From SP5GCR1 sp965199685 (GTDB lineage Bacteria; Pseudomonadota; Gammaproteobacteria; Poriferisulfidales; Oxydemutatoraceae): DNA of 64,000 bases. Below the pieces are notes generated by a model. That model had not been told where the DNA came from. It saw only the letters and a list, made by a program, of their open reading frames with translations, and ran no database searches. Position 1 is the stretch's first letter. Every line of letters begins with the position of its first letter. Below are positions 1-8,793 of this stretch, in pieces. Made by a program: the position numbers and the translations under genes. The stretch spans positions 1,488,001-1,552,000 of the forward strand of contig OZ241323.1 in the NCBI GenBank assembly GCA_965199685.1. The letters are read 5' to 3'.

Positions 1-351
1 ATACAATGGTGCAAGTATCGTAAACGGCAACCCAGTGGTACACCAATGGGTGAAAATGCGCGCCCACACGATGGTATAGATATTGCGAGTACTCAACATC
101 AGTTGCTCCAAAATGCCGTTGTCAAAATCATCCTTGAAGACTCGCTCCAGCGACAACAAACTGGACAATAAGGTAGCAACCCATATTGCAGCGGGTGCGA
201 AGGTACTCAGTATCGCACTTTGTGCATCCACACCCAGCGGAAACAAACTGACGATGATCGTAAAAAATATAATCGCGATCAACCAATCGCTACGGTCGCG
301 AACCACCGACAACAAATCCCATTTGAGTAACGCGAATAAGGGCTTAAACAT
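1..351 (-). CDS. ccmB: CcmB, heme exporter permease (partial, N-terminal part)
   Basis: Membrane subunit of the CcmAB transporter, which works with CcmC/CcmE in cytochrome c maturation. The 117 visible codons start at the ATG ending at 351 and run off the window edge without a stop. The translation begins MFKPLFALLKWDLLSV and contains the family segment SLERVFKDDFDNGILEQ at about residues 68-84, after two hydrophobic stretches. The start overlaps the ccmA stop by 8 nt, so the two genes are translationally coupled. The c-type cytochromes encoded just to the right need this pathway. Only the C-terminal half is unseen. Confidence 0.9.
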   Translation of the reverse strand, partial: MFKPLFALLKWDLLSVVRDRSDWLIAIIFFTIIVSLFPLGVDAQSAILSTFAPAAIWVATLLSSLLSLERVFKDDFDNGILEQLMLSTRNIYTIVWARIFTHWCTTGLPFTILAPLY

Positions 352-979
352 CGGCAGTCAATCTCAGTTGATGCGCACCTTGCAATGTATCGTGTGCGAA
401 CGGCTTATGTGTGGCAACGACTGCCATGCCGCCCTTATCTAAATGTTTGCTTAAAAGTTCTTGGAAGATATCGTGCCCCTGTTTGTCCAATGCACCAGTA
501 GGCTCGTCAAGGAACCAAAGCTGCGCCTCTTCGGTCATTAAACGACACAATGCACCGCGTTGTCGCTGACCATGCGACAAAGAAGCATAAGGACGATCGG
601 ACACATCTCCAAGCCCTAAATAATCCATCGCCTCATCAATGCTGGCAACACCGCGTCGATCCCTTAAATCACGATAGAAACTCAAATTTTCTGTGACGCT
701 CAATCCTCCTCTAAATCCTAACTTATGCCCGATATAGATAAATGTCTGATGATAACGCTCCCGATAATGACCTATAGAAAAACCTTGCCAACATACCAGC
801 CCTTTGCGCGGTTCCGATAAACCACATAACACCCGTAGCAATGTCGTTTTGCCAGAACCATTCTCTCCACTCAATACACACCACTGCCCTGCCTTCAAAG
901 CAAAGTTTAGCGCACGCCCTGCTACTATGCCTCGCCTTAGGCACAATTCTTGCACCTCAAATAACACTCTGCCGTTCAC
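344..979 (-). CDS. ccmA: CcmA, heme exporter ATP-binding protein
   Basis: ABC ATPase of the cytochrome c maturation system, peripheral on the cytoplasmic face with CcmB. At 211 aa it has the usual CcmA length. Visible motifs are Walker A GENGSGKTT (about residues 38-46), the signature LSHGQRQRG (about 135) and Walker B LWFLDEP (about 155), followed by the D-loop TGALD. It is first in a ccmAB operon on the minus strand and diverges from the NapC-type cytochrome gene; the 71 bp between them must hold both promoters. The downstream overlap with ccmB identifies it as CcmA rather than a generic ABC ATPase. Confidence 0.93.
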   Translation of the reverse strand: MNGRVLFEVQELCLRRGIVAGRALNFALKAGQWCVLSGENGSGKTTLLRVLCGLSEPRKGLVCWQGFSIGHYRERYHQTFIYIGHKLGFRGGLSVTENLSFYRDLRDRRGVASIDEAMDYLGLGDVSDRPYASLSHGQRQRGALCRLMTEEAQLWFLDEPTGALDKQGHDIFQELLSKHLDKGGMAVVATHKPFAHDTLQGAHQLRLTADV

Positions 980-1050
980 TTTGTTTTGATAAAATACAAT
1001 GGATAAATTTGATAAATGATATACAATTATAGCCCTTTATGGATATCTAA

Positions 1051-1605
1051 ATGAAATACAAAGGAATTATTTCAATCGGCGTAGTGTTCGTTGCTGGTCT
1101 TGCTGCTGCCGGCGCATTTACAACCACCTTAGAAGCGACAAATACCACTGAGTTTTGTACCTCTTGCCACTCTATGCAGTGGGTTGAGGCGGAATGGAAA
1201 GAATCGGTTCACTACTCAAATCTACAAGGCATACGCGCCCAGTGTAGCGATTGTCATGTACCCCAGCAATTCAATCTCAAGCTACACGCCAAACTGATGG
1301 CAGCAAAAGATGTGTGGCACGAAATACTCGGCACCATAGACAGCGAAGAAAAATTTGAGGCACATCGCTGGAGAATGGCAAACAAAGTATGGGGAAGACT
1401 CGATTCCTCGTACGCAATGACTTGTCTGGGTTGCCATCAATTCCAAGCTATGGACCTTGACGAGCAAGATAGAACTGCAAAACGCAAACACGAACGCGCC
1501 CACGCCGAGGGCGAAAATTGCATCTCGTGTCATACTGGGGTCGCTCACAAAACGCCGAAAAAACCCAAAGAACCAAGCGAAAGTCAAAGTGCCTCGCTTG
1601 ATTGA
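1051..1605 (+). CDS. NapC/NirT-family tetraheme cytochrome c
   Basis: Membrane-anchored quinol-oxidising or electron-transfer cytochrome. It is 184 aa with one N-terminal membrane anchor (about residues 5-24) and four CxxCH heme sites: CTSCH (36-40), CSDCH (65-69), CLGCH (125-129) and CISCH (157-161). This spacing and length match the NapC/NirT/NrfH family. The charged C-terminus (KKPKEPSES) is variable. No reductase gene (nap, nrf, nir) lies nearby. Its neighbours are ccmA and the sulfide dehydrogenase genes, so a role in passing electrons between the quinone pool and periplasmic c-type cytochromes is likely, but the redox partner is not known from the sequence. Confidence 0.85.
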   Translation: MKYKGIISIGVVFVAGLAAAGAFTTTLEATNTTEFCTSCHSMQWVEAEWKESVHYSNLQGIRAQCSDCHVPQQFNLKLHAKLMAAKDVWHEILGTIDSEEKFEAHRWRMANKVWGRLDSSYAMTCLGCHQFQAMDLDEQDRTAKRKHERAHAEGENCISCHTGVAHKTPKKPKEPSESQSASLD

Positions 1606-1699
1606 CAAAACCCTAACAAGCCATTGAATAGCCGATTCAATAATCTAGCTATACGAGTGACTTGCATAAATCGGAGATGAGATACATAAACCCTGCCAC

Positions 1700-1728
1700 T
1701 TGCACAACATTGCTAATCGCTGTATCAT
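1700..1728 (+). promoter_or_regulatory. Putative sigma70 promoter for fccAB
   Basis: TTGCAC at 1700-1705 and TATCAT at 1723-1728 are separated by 17 bp, about 50 bp upstream of the fccA start. This is a good sigma70-type match in the 173-bp gap after the tetraheme cytochrome gene, which suggests fccAB has its own promoter. It is unverified. Confidence 0.5.
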
Positions 1729-1778
1729 ACATCCTTAAATACGATGACTGATTTTTCAACGAGAACGAGGCTTTCAAA

Positions 1779-2456
1779 ATGATCAAAAAAATTAATTTAC
1801 TACTTTTTGCTTTAACTTTGCTATTTGGAGCAACGACGGTTACCCAAGCCCAGATGGCATCGCTAGAAATGCTACTGGGTACCTGTGTGTCGTGCCACGG
1901 GACGAACGGTGTCAGTCAAGGCCCTGCAATCCCATCTCTCGCCGGATTAACCCAAAATTATTTTATAGGCGCGATGCTTGCATATAAATATACCGACGAC
2001 GAAGAAGGCTTAGAAGATGCACTTGAAATATTGTATCAAGACGAAAAGTATGAGTATGTAGAAGCATACCCTCGCTATAGCACGATTATGTCTCGCATCG
2101 CATCGGGTTATACACTAGAAGAGATTCTCACAATGGCGAGCGTATTGGTTGACTCTGAGGTCGTGCCGGTCAAGCAAGATTACGATAAATCAAAAGTCGG
2201 AATGGGCGAGGAACTACACGAAGAGTATTGTAGCAATTGCCATGAAGACAACGGTCTTTCAACTGCCGACGATGTCGGTCTATTGGCAGGGCAGTGGATG
2301 CCTTATCTGAAACATACTATGGAGGATTTTGTGAATGACCGTCGTGCGATGCCCAAGAAAATGAGAAACAAGCTCAACGACATGCTTGAAGCACATGGTG
2401 ATGAGAGCATATACAGCTTGTTGCAGTACTACGCCAACGTAGGCAACCAACCCTAA
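1779..2456 (+). CDS. fccA: FccA, diheme cytochrome subunit of flavocytochrome c sulfide dehydrogenase
   Basis: Periplasmic electron acceptor for the flavoprotein FccB during sulfide oxidation. The 225-aa protein has a cleavable signal peptide (hydrophobic 6-20, likely cleavage near residue 25) and two class I cytochrome domains with CVSCH (36-40) and CSNCH (151-155). The 21-bp gap to fccB and the Tat-type partner downstream support the assignment over other cytochrome c4/c553 proteins. The region between the two hemes is rich in D, E and Y. Translation begins after a GAGG-like site at the ATG at 1779. Confidence 0.87.
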   Translation: MIKKINLLLFALTLLFGATTVTQAQMASLEMLLGTCVSCHGTNGVSQGPAIPSLAGLTQNYFIGAMLAYKYTDDEEGLEDALEILYQDEKYEYVEAYPRYSTIMSRIASGYTLEEILTMASVLVDSEVVPVKQDYDKSKVGMGEELHEEYCSNCHEDNGLSTADDVGLLAGQWMPYLKHTMEDFVNDRRAMPKKMRNKLNDMLEAHGDESIYSLLQYYANVGNQP

Positions 2457-2477
2457 AATTGTCAAGGAGATAATCAA

Positions 2478-3767
2478 ATGTCAAATATTAATAGAAGAGA
2501 TTTTATCAAACTAAGCGCATGCGGCACCGTTGCCAGTGGTGCGGCGGTACTGGGTTTTCCCCAACTGGCTTTAGGTTCCTCTCACGATGTCGTAGTTGTT
2601 GGTGGCGGTTCGGGTGGTGCAATCGTTGCCAAATATGTCAAAATGATGGACGAGTCTATTAACGTCACGCTGATCGAGGCAAACCCAAATTATTACACCT
2701 GCTTTATGAGCAACGAAGTCATTGGCGGTGAACGCGATCTAGCTACTCTGCAATTTGACTACGAAGGCTTAAAAGCACACGGCATCAAAGTAATCAACGA
2801 AATGGCAGAGACGGCTGATCCTGAGAAAAAAATGATTACTACTGCAAGTGGTACCGAGCTACCCTACAACAAACTGGTATTGTCACCAGGCATAGACTTT
2901 AAGTGGGATGAAGTAGACGGTTATAATGAGGCGGCAGCCGAAGTGATGCCACACGCATACAAAGCAGGTGAACAAACCATGATATTGAAACAACAGCTTG
3001 AAGCGATGCAAGACGGCGGCGTGGTCATCATTGCACCACCAGGTAATCCTTTCCGGTGTCCGCCGGGGCCTTACGAACGCGCCTGTCAAATAGCCCACTA
3101 TCTTAAAAATAACAAACCCAAATCAAAAATCATTGTTGTTGATGCCAAAGACAAATTCTCCAAGCAAGAACTTTTCATGCAAGGCTGGAAGGATCGCTAC
3201 GAAGGCATGATTGAATGGGTTTCGGGTTCGGATACTGGTGGTAGAGGTGTCGTTGCGGTTGATACCGCAAAGATGACGGTATCTACTGAGTTTGACGACT
3301 TCAAGGGCGATGTAATCAATCTTATCCCCCCTCAAAAAGCAGGTCAGATCGCTCAAAATAGCGGTGTTGCAGATGACTCGGGCTGGTGTCCAGTGCATTT
3401 GGATACTTTTGAATCAACCATACAAAAAGACATTTATATCGTCGGTGATGCAAGCATTGCGATAGGATTGCCTAAATCGGGCTATGCCGCAAACTCTGAG
3501 GCCAAGGTGTGTGCGGCAGCGGTTGTTGCGAGCCTCAACGAAAAACCAATAGGCGTACCCTCTTATGTCAATACCTGCTATAGCATCGTTGCACCGGATT
3601 ACGGTATTTCAGTAGCTTCAGTACACAAGCTCTCCGAAGACAAAAGCAACATAGAAAAAATAGCCGGCGGTCTAACGCCTATGGACGCAACCGACTTTGC
3701 AAGACAAAGAGAAGTTCTATACGCCCATAGCTGGTTTGAAAACATTGTCCACGATATGTTCGGTTGA
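2478..3767 (+). CDS. fccB: FccB, flavoprotein subunit of sulfide dehydrogenase
   Basis: FAD enzyme that oxidises sulfide to sulfur in the periplasm and passes electrons to FccA. It is 429 aa. An N-terminal Tat signal (RRDFIK at 6-11, then a hydrophobic stretch to about 33) is followed by the FAD-binding VVVGGGSGGA (about 39-48). Cysteines lie in YYTCFMSNEV, FRCPPGPYERAC and NTCYSIVAPDYG, the regions that hold the redox-active cysteines in FCSD and sulfide:quinone reductases. The last ~75 residues match the FCSD flavin-binding C-terminal domain. A strong AAGGAG precedes the ATG. It is the end of the fccAB unit; a small hairpin follows. Confidence 0.92.
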   Translation: MSNINRRDFIKLSACGTVASGAAVLGFPQLALGSSHDVVVVGGGSGGAIVAKYVKMMDESINVTLIEANPNYYTCFMSNEVIGGERDLATLQFDYEGLKAHGIKVINEMAETADPEKKMITTASGTELPYNKLVLSPGIDFKWDEVDGYNEAAAEVMPHAYKAGEQTMILKQQLEAMQDGGVVIIAPPGNPFRCPPGPYERACQIAHYLKNNKPKSKIIVVDAKDKFSKQELFMQGWKDRYEGMIEWVSGSDTGGRGVVAVDTAKMTVSTEFDDFKGDVINLIPPQKAGQIAQNSGVADDSGWCPVHLDTFESTIQKDIYIVGDASIAIGLPKSGYAANSEAKVCAAAVVASLNEKPIGVPSYVNTCYSIVAPDYGISVASVHKLSEDKSNIEKIAGGLTPMDATDFARQREVLYAHSWFENIVHDMFG

Positions 3768-3789
3768 TACAACGCGCACTAAACCACCC

Positions 3790-3812
3790 GTAGGGGAATA
3801 GTCCACCCCTAC
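3790..3812. repeat. Short hairpin GTAGGGG/CCCCTAC between fccB and mfd
   Basis: GTAGGGG (3790-3796) pairs with CCCCTAC (3806-3812) over a 9-nt loop. It sits 22 bp after the fccB stop and 16 bp before the mfd ATG. It has no T-run, so it is a poor intrinsic terminator, but it may mark the transcript end or protect it. Related CCCCTA/TAGGGG palindromes occur at 14736-14753 and near 44090. Confidence 0.55.
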
Positions 3813-3828
3813 AATGTTATGATGCCCC

Positions 3829-6800
3829 ATGCTATCTGCACAATCATCAGAACAAGAACACACATTACTGCACTGGGGAGAGTTATTAGGCTGTAGCTTC
3901 GCCTTTGAGGCCGCAAACTTCTACCAACGGCACAAACGCTCGCTACTGCTCGTTTGCGCCGATACTACGGCTGCCAACCGCCTATACGATCAACTACGAT
4001 TTTTTTTAGGTGCAGAAGACAACTTACTACTATTTCCGAATTACGAGACTTTGGTCTACGATCAGTTTTCTCCCGACGAGAATATCCTTGCCGAACGCCT
4101 CGGCATACTATCGCAACTCCTCGTCAAAGACAGCCGAATTTGTATCGTAGCGATACCGACTTTGTTGCAGCGTCTGCCACCGCGTAGTTTTGTTGAAGGC
4201 AACAGTATTGAGCTTTCTATAGGTGATCAACTCAACATAGAAGATTTTCGTTCGCGATTATTCACCTTAGGCTATACCTCAGTCTCTCAAGTACAAAGAT
4301 ACGGAGAATATGCGATACGCGGTTCAATCATAGATTTTTATTCTCCATCGTCCGATTATCCTACGCGTATAGATTTATGGGACGATCAAATAGATACTTT
4401 AAGATCGTTTAATTCGGACTCCCAGCAAACGATAGAAAAAATAAAATCTGCGATGTTGTTGCCGGCGCGAGAATTTCTAATAGACAAGCAGACCATAAAA
4501 TCGTTTAGATACAAATTTCGCTCACACTTCAGCATACAACCCGATCAATGCTTCGTTTATGCTAGTATCAGCGAGCGTATCATTCCGGCTGGCATAGAAT
4601 ATTATCTGCCGTTTTTTCATGACACAACAGCCACGCTGTTTGATTACCTCTCTCCCGACACGATTTGCATCTATGAGCGAGAAGTCAATGAGACTGCAGC
4701 AAAACATCTAGACTATATAGAAGAGAGATACCGACTGCTTGCTCATAACGAAGAACGCGCCCTGCTAAACCCTGGTCTACTCTACCTAAACAACGACGAA
4801 CTAGCGAAACACTTAAAAAACTTTGACAACATTGAAAATCAACCTTTCAAGTATCACACAGATACGCAGCAACACGACATCCATAATTTCCAAACTCGTC
4901 TGCCACCACCCGTTGCATTAGAACCGCAACAAAAATCACCTGCCTCCAAACTAGAGGATTTTATACACACATACAAGGGACGCATCCTACTCCATGCACC
5001 CTCGCAGGGCTATTTGGAACAACTTTGCGAAATACTTGCACCGCATCGCATACGCCCAGAAGTGATGGAAAATTGGCAAACATTTCTCAAAAGTTCTACG
5101 AAACTTTGCATCTGCTGTGCCGACCTACATCAAAGCGTGATACTTGAAGAGCCGAACATCGCGCTACTCGATTATCACGATATTGCTACCAAACCGGCAA
5201 GCATTGGGGCGCAATCCAAACAAGCGCGTAATGTCGCTACATTGATACAAAGCATAGGGGATTTGGAAATCGGTAGTGCAACCGTGCATCAAGACTACGG
5301 TGTAGGTCGTTTCGTAGGCATAAAGGCGATGGAAGTGGGTGGTTATCTAGCGGAGTTTTGCGTGCTGGAATACGCCGATAAGGACAAACTCTATGTTCCG
5401 GTCACCGCACTGCATCTACTCAGCCGTTACACCGGCAATCCTTCGGGGCATGTCAAGCTGGATAATCTCAATGGCCGAGCATGGAATGCCGCAAAACGTA
5501 AGGCGGCGATCAAAGCGCACGATGTTGCAGCCGAACTGCTCGATATACAGGCGCGCCGCAACGCCTCCTCTAATATACGCTTTGAAATAGACCATTCGGA
5601 CTACCATGCTTTCACTGCCACTTTTCCTTATAAAGAAACTCCTGATCAAAAAAGCGCAATAGAGGATGTGCTACAAGATATGAGTAGCGATAAACTGATG
5701 GATCGAATCGTCTGCGGCGATGTGGGCTTCGGCAAAACCGAAGTTGCGATACGCGCCGCCTTTGTTGCAGTACACAACCACAGACAGGTTGCGGTATTGG
5801 TGCCAACCACACTGCTTGCGATACAGCACTTTGAGGCATTCAGAGAGCGTTTTGCAAAATGGCCGGTACGTATAGAAATGTTATCGCGCTTTGTCTCTAA
5901 TAAACGAAAAAGAGAAATCTTGAGCGCGATACAAAAAGGCGATGTAGATATCGTTATCGGTACGCACACCCTACTACGCACACCACCCGACTTCAAGAAC
6001 TTAGGACTCATCGTAATAGACGAAGAGCACTGCTTCGGTGTCAAAGATAAAGAGCAGATAAAGTCAATACGCACATCGGCGGATGTATTAACGTTGACTG
6101 CCACACCGATACCACGCACACTCGGCATGAGTCTTGGCGGGCTTAGGTCCTTGTCTATCATCGCAACACCGCCGCCCGGACGCCGAGCGATCAAAACCTT
6201 TGTGACGCAATGGGACGATGCCTTAATCTGTGAAGCCTGCAACCGAGAACTACGCCGTGGCGGACAGATCTTCTTTCTACACAACGAAGTGCGAACCATA
6301 GATGATATCGCAGAGGCGTTAAGATCACTACTTCCTGAGGCAAGAATCGCAGTGGCACACGGGCAAATGAAAGAAAAAGAGCTAGAGCGAACAATGATGG
6401 ATTTTTATAACCACAATCACCATATCCTCGTCTGCACGACGATTATAGAAAGTGGCATAGACATACCCAATGCAAATACGATGATTATCAATCGTGCCGA
6501 CCACTTAGGATTGGCACAACTGCATCAGCTTCGCGGGCGCGTCGGTAGATCACACCACGCAGCTTATGCGTATCTACTCATTCCAACACGTTCAGAAATC
6601 ACCGACGATGCAGCAAAACGGCTTGAGGTAATAGAGTCTCTGGAAGATTTAAGCATTGGTTTCACTATCGCAAGCCACGACTTGGAAATCAGAGGTGCAG
6701 GAGAATTATTAGGTGAGGAACAAAGCGGGCATATACAAAAAATTGGCTTTGCGATGTATAACAAGCTATTACGACGTGCTGTAGAAACGCTTAAATCAGG

Positions 6801-7290
6801 ACAACTTCCTGACCCAGACCAACCACTCGATACGGTAGCCGAAATCAACCTTGGTGAACCCGCACTAATCCCACCGGATTACATCCCCGATGTCAATCTA
6901 CGCCTAGTCCTTTATCGCCGCATCGCTGCGGCAATTGACGAAGAGAGCCTAGCCGAACTCAAAGTGGAAATGATAGATCGCTTTGGCGCACTACCGGATT
7001 ACACAAAAAATCTATACACTAATGCAGCGATTAGAATAATATGCCACAATATAGGTATACAAAAATTAAGAGCTGACGAATCTGAATTGAATATACACTT
7101 TGAAGAACAACCCAAACTTGACCTGGACAGACTTATTGAAATGGTAAAAAAAGAACCTGAGAAATACCGCTTTATAGGCAATCATAAGCTCATCATAAGC
7201 GAGAACGAGGATAGCATGGAGACTGTTGCGGTGCGAGAATCAAAAATAAAAGACTTCATTAAACTCTTATCGTCACAGGAGGCAGCTTAG
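3829..7290 (+). CDS. mfd: Mfd, transcription-repair coupling factor
   Basis: ATP-dependent translocase that removes RNA polymerase stalled at DNA lesions and recruits UvrA. At 1153 aa it is full length for the family. The N-terminal UvrB-like part carries the path LLFPNYETLVYDQFSPD (about 76-92). The RNA polymerase-interaction/Tudor-like region follows near 490-560 (GVGRFVGIKAM). The helicase core has Walker A GFGKTE near residue 632, DEEH near 730, TLTATPIPRT near 755, and ESGID plus QLRGRVGRS in the second RecA domain. The C-terminal TRCF domain is present. csiV follows with no intergenic base, as in other gammaproteobacteria. Confidence 0.97.
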   Translation: MLSAQSSEQEHTLLHWGELLGCSFAFEAANFYQRHKRSLLLVCADTTAANRLYDQLRFFLGAEDNLLLFPNYETLVYDQFSPDENILAERLGILSQLLVKDSRICIVAIPTLLQRLPPRSFVEGNSIELSIGDQLNIEDFRSRLFTLGYTSVSQVQRYGEYAIRGSIIDFYSPSSDYPTRIDLWDDQIDTLRSFNSDSQQTIEKIKSAMLLPAREFLIDKQTIKSFRYKFRSHFSIQPDQCFVYASISERIIPAGIEYYLPFFHDTTATLFDYLSPDTICIYEREVNETAAKHLDYIEERYRLLAHNEERALLNPGLLYLNNDELAKHLKNFDNIENQPFKYHTDTQQHDIHNFQTRLPPPVALEPQQKSPASKLEDFIHTYKGRILLHAPSQGYLEQLCEILAPHRIRPEVMENWQTFLKSSTKLCICCADLHQSVILEEPNIALLDYHDIATKPASIGAQSKQARNVATLIQSIGDLEIGSATVHQDYGVGRFVGIKAMEVGGYLAEFCVLEYADKDKLYVPVTALHLLSRYTGNPSGHVKLDNLNGRAWNAAKRKAAIKAHDVAAELLDIQARRNASSNIRFEIDHSDYHAFTATFPYKETPDQKSAIEDVLQDMSSDKLMDRIVCGDVGFGKTEVAIRAAFVAVHNHRQVAVLVPTTLLAIQHFEAFRERFAKWPVRIEMLSRFVSNKRKREILSAIQKGDVDIVIGTHTLLRTPPDFKNLGLIVIDEEHCFGVKDKEQIKSIRTSADVLTLTATPIPRTLGMSLGGLRSLSIIATPPPGRRAIKTFVTQWDDALICEACNRELRRGGQIFFLHNEVRTIDDIAEALRSLLPEARIAVAHGQMKEKELERTMMDFYNHNHHILVCTTIIESGIDIPNANTMIINRADHLGLAQLHQLRGRVGRSHHAAYAYLLIPTRSEITDDAAKRLEVIESLEDLSIGFTIASHDLEIRGAGELLGEEQSGHIQKIGFAMYNKLLRRAVETLKSGQLPDPDQPLDTVAEINLGEPALIPPDYIPDVNLRLVLYRRIAAAIDEESLAELKVEMIDRFGALPDYTKNLYTNAAIRIICHNIGIQKLRADESELNIHFEEQPKLDLDRLIEMVKKEPEKYRFIGNHKLIISENEDSMETVAVRESKIKDFIKLLSSQEAA

Positions 7291-7887
7291 ATGAAAATTT
7301 TATTTTTAGCGATATCGCTTCTAATCTACTGTAGCCATGCAAACGCACAAGATATTGCCGAACTATACCAAGCAGAGATTATCGTATTCAAGCAAATAGA
7401 AGCCGATAGCGCAATAGACAAACTCAAAGACTTGAGCCATATGCAGACAAGCCAGCACTCAGAACGCGCAGCCTTGAACTTATCTCAAACGAATGCCAAC
7501 GATGATATACATGCAGTGTCCAAAAATCAGTTGAAATTAACCAGTGAGGCGCAAAAAATCCAGCTTGATAGCCGCTATGAATTACTTTACCACGGTGGAT
7601 GGCGGCAACCGCCTTTACACCGCGCCCAGACACCCTACATCAATATCTTGAAAGGACCTCAGAACGGATTACTCAAAGGTACTGCTTGGATGAGTTTTGA
7701 ACGTTTCTTCAAACTTATATTAGATTTCCAATACGACCCTAATTTTAACGACACTCCTGAGTTCGTTGATACACCACAGACTTTTTCCATTCCCATACAT
7801 CTAGAAAGAATTATGCCAGATGAGACATTATTCTACATAGACCATCCCATCATCGGAGTGATTGCAATCATCAACCCGATATCATAG
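7291..7887 (+). CDS. csiV: CsiV-family periplasmic protein
   Basis: CsiV is a secreted peptidoglycan-associated protein that in Vibrio promotes synthesis of long-chain glycans through LpoA/PBP1a (established for that genus). The 198-aa product has a signal peptide (about 1-19, ending HANAQ), the typical start YQAEIIVFKQ, the central segment ELLYHGGWRQPP and the C-terminal IDHPIIGVIAII. It directly abuts mfd, the conserved position of this family. Its TAG stop (7885-7887) is also the first three bases of a dispersed repeat (TAGAACCGCC), so the extreme C-terminus may have been set by repeat insertion. Confidence 0.8.
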   Translation: MKILFLAISLLIYCSHANAQDIAELYQAEIIVFKQIEADSAIDKLKDLSHMQTSQHSERAALNLSQTNANDDIHAVSKNQLKLTSEAQKIQLDSRYELLYHGGWRQPPLHRAQTPYINILKGPQNGLLKGTAWMSFERFFKLILDFQYDPNFNDTPEFVDTPQTFSIPIHLERIMPDETLFYIDHPIIGVIAIINPIS

Positions 7888-7990
7888 AACCGCCGATTGT
7901 TTCAGTAGCAAAAACGGCGTAACATTGTGCAGAACTCTGATAACCACCCCGTCAGGCTGCGCCTGCCACCCCTCCACAGGAGGGGAATGG
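7885..7990 (-). repeat. Mosaic hairpin repeat copy 1 (reverse orientation)
   Basis: Read on the minus strand this copy carries, in order, a CCCCTCC/GGAGGGG hairpin, a CAGGC/GCCTG hairpin, the segment TTCTGCACAATGTTACGCCG and a terminal arm ending CGGCGGTTCTA. It lacks the GGACAAGC hairpin seen in other copies. It begins inside the csiV stop codon. The remaining bases to 8111 hold an AT-rich stretch and a separate 7-bp palindrome GGCAGGC/GCCTGCC (8083-8100) just before tRNA-Cys; no gene is seen there. Confidence 0.75.
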
Positions 7991-8111
7991 ACTAGTGCTA
8001 CGACGACCGCCGTTTATGATATATCAAACTTTTTATTGTTATACGATGTCGGATACATAGTAAAATATGCGATTAAGTTAGAGGCAGGCTGATGCCTGCC
8101 GATAAGGTTTC

Positions 8112-8182
8112 GGCTAGTTGGCAGAATGGTCATGCAGCGGCCTGCAAAGCCGTTTATGCCGGTTCGATTCCGGCACTAGCCT
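8112..8182 (+). tRNA. tRNA-Cys (GCA)
   Basis: Seven-base acceptor GGCTAGT pairs with ACTAGCC, with discriminator T at 8182. The anticodon loop reads CTGCAAA, giving GCA. The T arm GGTTCGATTCC is intact. There is no encoded CCA and, as usual for tRNA-Cys, a small variable loop. It lies 34 bp upstream of tRNA-Leu, so the two are probably co-transcribed. Confidence 0.93.
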
Positions 8183-8216
8183 TTGTCAACGAAAAGACCG
8201 AAGTTCACGATTGCAT

Positions 8217-8305
8217 GCCCGGGTGGCGAAATTGGTAGACGCAAGGGACTTAAAATCCCTCGAGCAGTGATGCTCGTGCCGGTTCGACTCCGGCCCCGGG
8301 CACCA
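8217..8305 (+). tRNA. tRNA-Leu (TAA)
   Basis: Class II tRNA of 89 nt with acceptor GCCCGGG/CCCGGGC, anticodon stem AGGGA/TCCCT around loop CTTAAAA (anticodon TAA), a long variable arm CGAGCAGTGATGCTCG, T arm GGTTCGACTCC and encoded CCA (8303-8305). Confidence 0.96.
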
Positions 8306-8328
8306 TAGAAAATGCCATGTAGAATTAC

Positions 8329-8736
8329 TTAGGCGATTAGTGTGCAGACCACCGAACGTTGTTTAGCATAGCTACGATGCTCCCACAAATAAATACCTTG
8401 CCATACACCTAGCATTAATCGCCCCGCTTGTACCGGTATGTTTAATTCGCTTTTAGTCAGTACCGACCGTATATGCGCGGACATATCGTCGGGACCTTCG
8501 GCAGTATGCCGATACAAGAGGTCTCCGTCAACTACCAGTCTACTCATAAAATTTTCTAAATCCGAATGAACGGTAGGGTCGGCATTCTCAGTGATAACCA
8601 ACGACGCACTGGTATGTTGAATGAATAAATGGCACAAGCCTTCGGCATCAGTAGGCAACAAATGCTGCACGCGGGAACTTAGGTCATATAACCCTTTACC
8701 TTTGGTCTCGCACGATATTGTTCCTAAAAATGCCAT
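8329..8736 (-). CDS. yjbQ: YjbQ family protein (UPF0047)
   Basis: Small conserved protein of 135 aa; family members have been linked to weak thiamine phosphate synthase activity, but the cellular role is unclear. Visible family signatures are LCHLFIQHTSASLVITEN (about 34-51), DGDLLYRHTAEGPDDM (about 69-84) and the C-terminal GVWQGIYLWEHR. Conserved His and Glu residues in these motifs form the presumed active site. It is monocistronic between tRNA-Leu and the divergent ispG gene, with 57 bp between the two starts. Confidence 0.9.
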   Translation of the reverse strand: MAFLGTISCETKGKGLYDLSSRVQHLLPTDAEGLCHLFIQHTSASLVITENADPTVHSDLENFMSRLVVDGDLLYRHTAEGPDDMSAHIRSVLTKSELNIPVQAGRLMLGVWQGIYLWEHRSYAKQRSVVCTLIA

Positions 8737-8793
8737 CTGTGATTGTCTGTCGTTGTATAATATTCACTACATTTTATACGAGTTGCGCTATAA

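Noticed and set aside
3790..3812. Intrinsic terminator after fccB
   Set aside because: The hairpin is good, but no T-run follows on either strand, so it is listed only as a palindrome.
7885..8000. Integron attC sites as an explanation for variable hairpin stems with conserved loops
   Set aside because: No GTTRRRY/RYYYAAC core boxes are seen at the stem ends, no gene-cassette arrangement and no integrase in the window.
7862..8092. Plus-strand 76-codon frame overlapping the csiV end and the first repeat
   Set aside because: It overlaps csiV and repeat DNA, has no recognisable protein features and no ribosome binding site.
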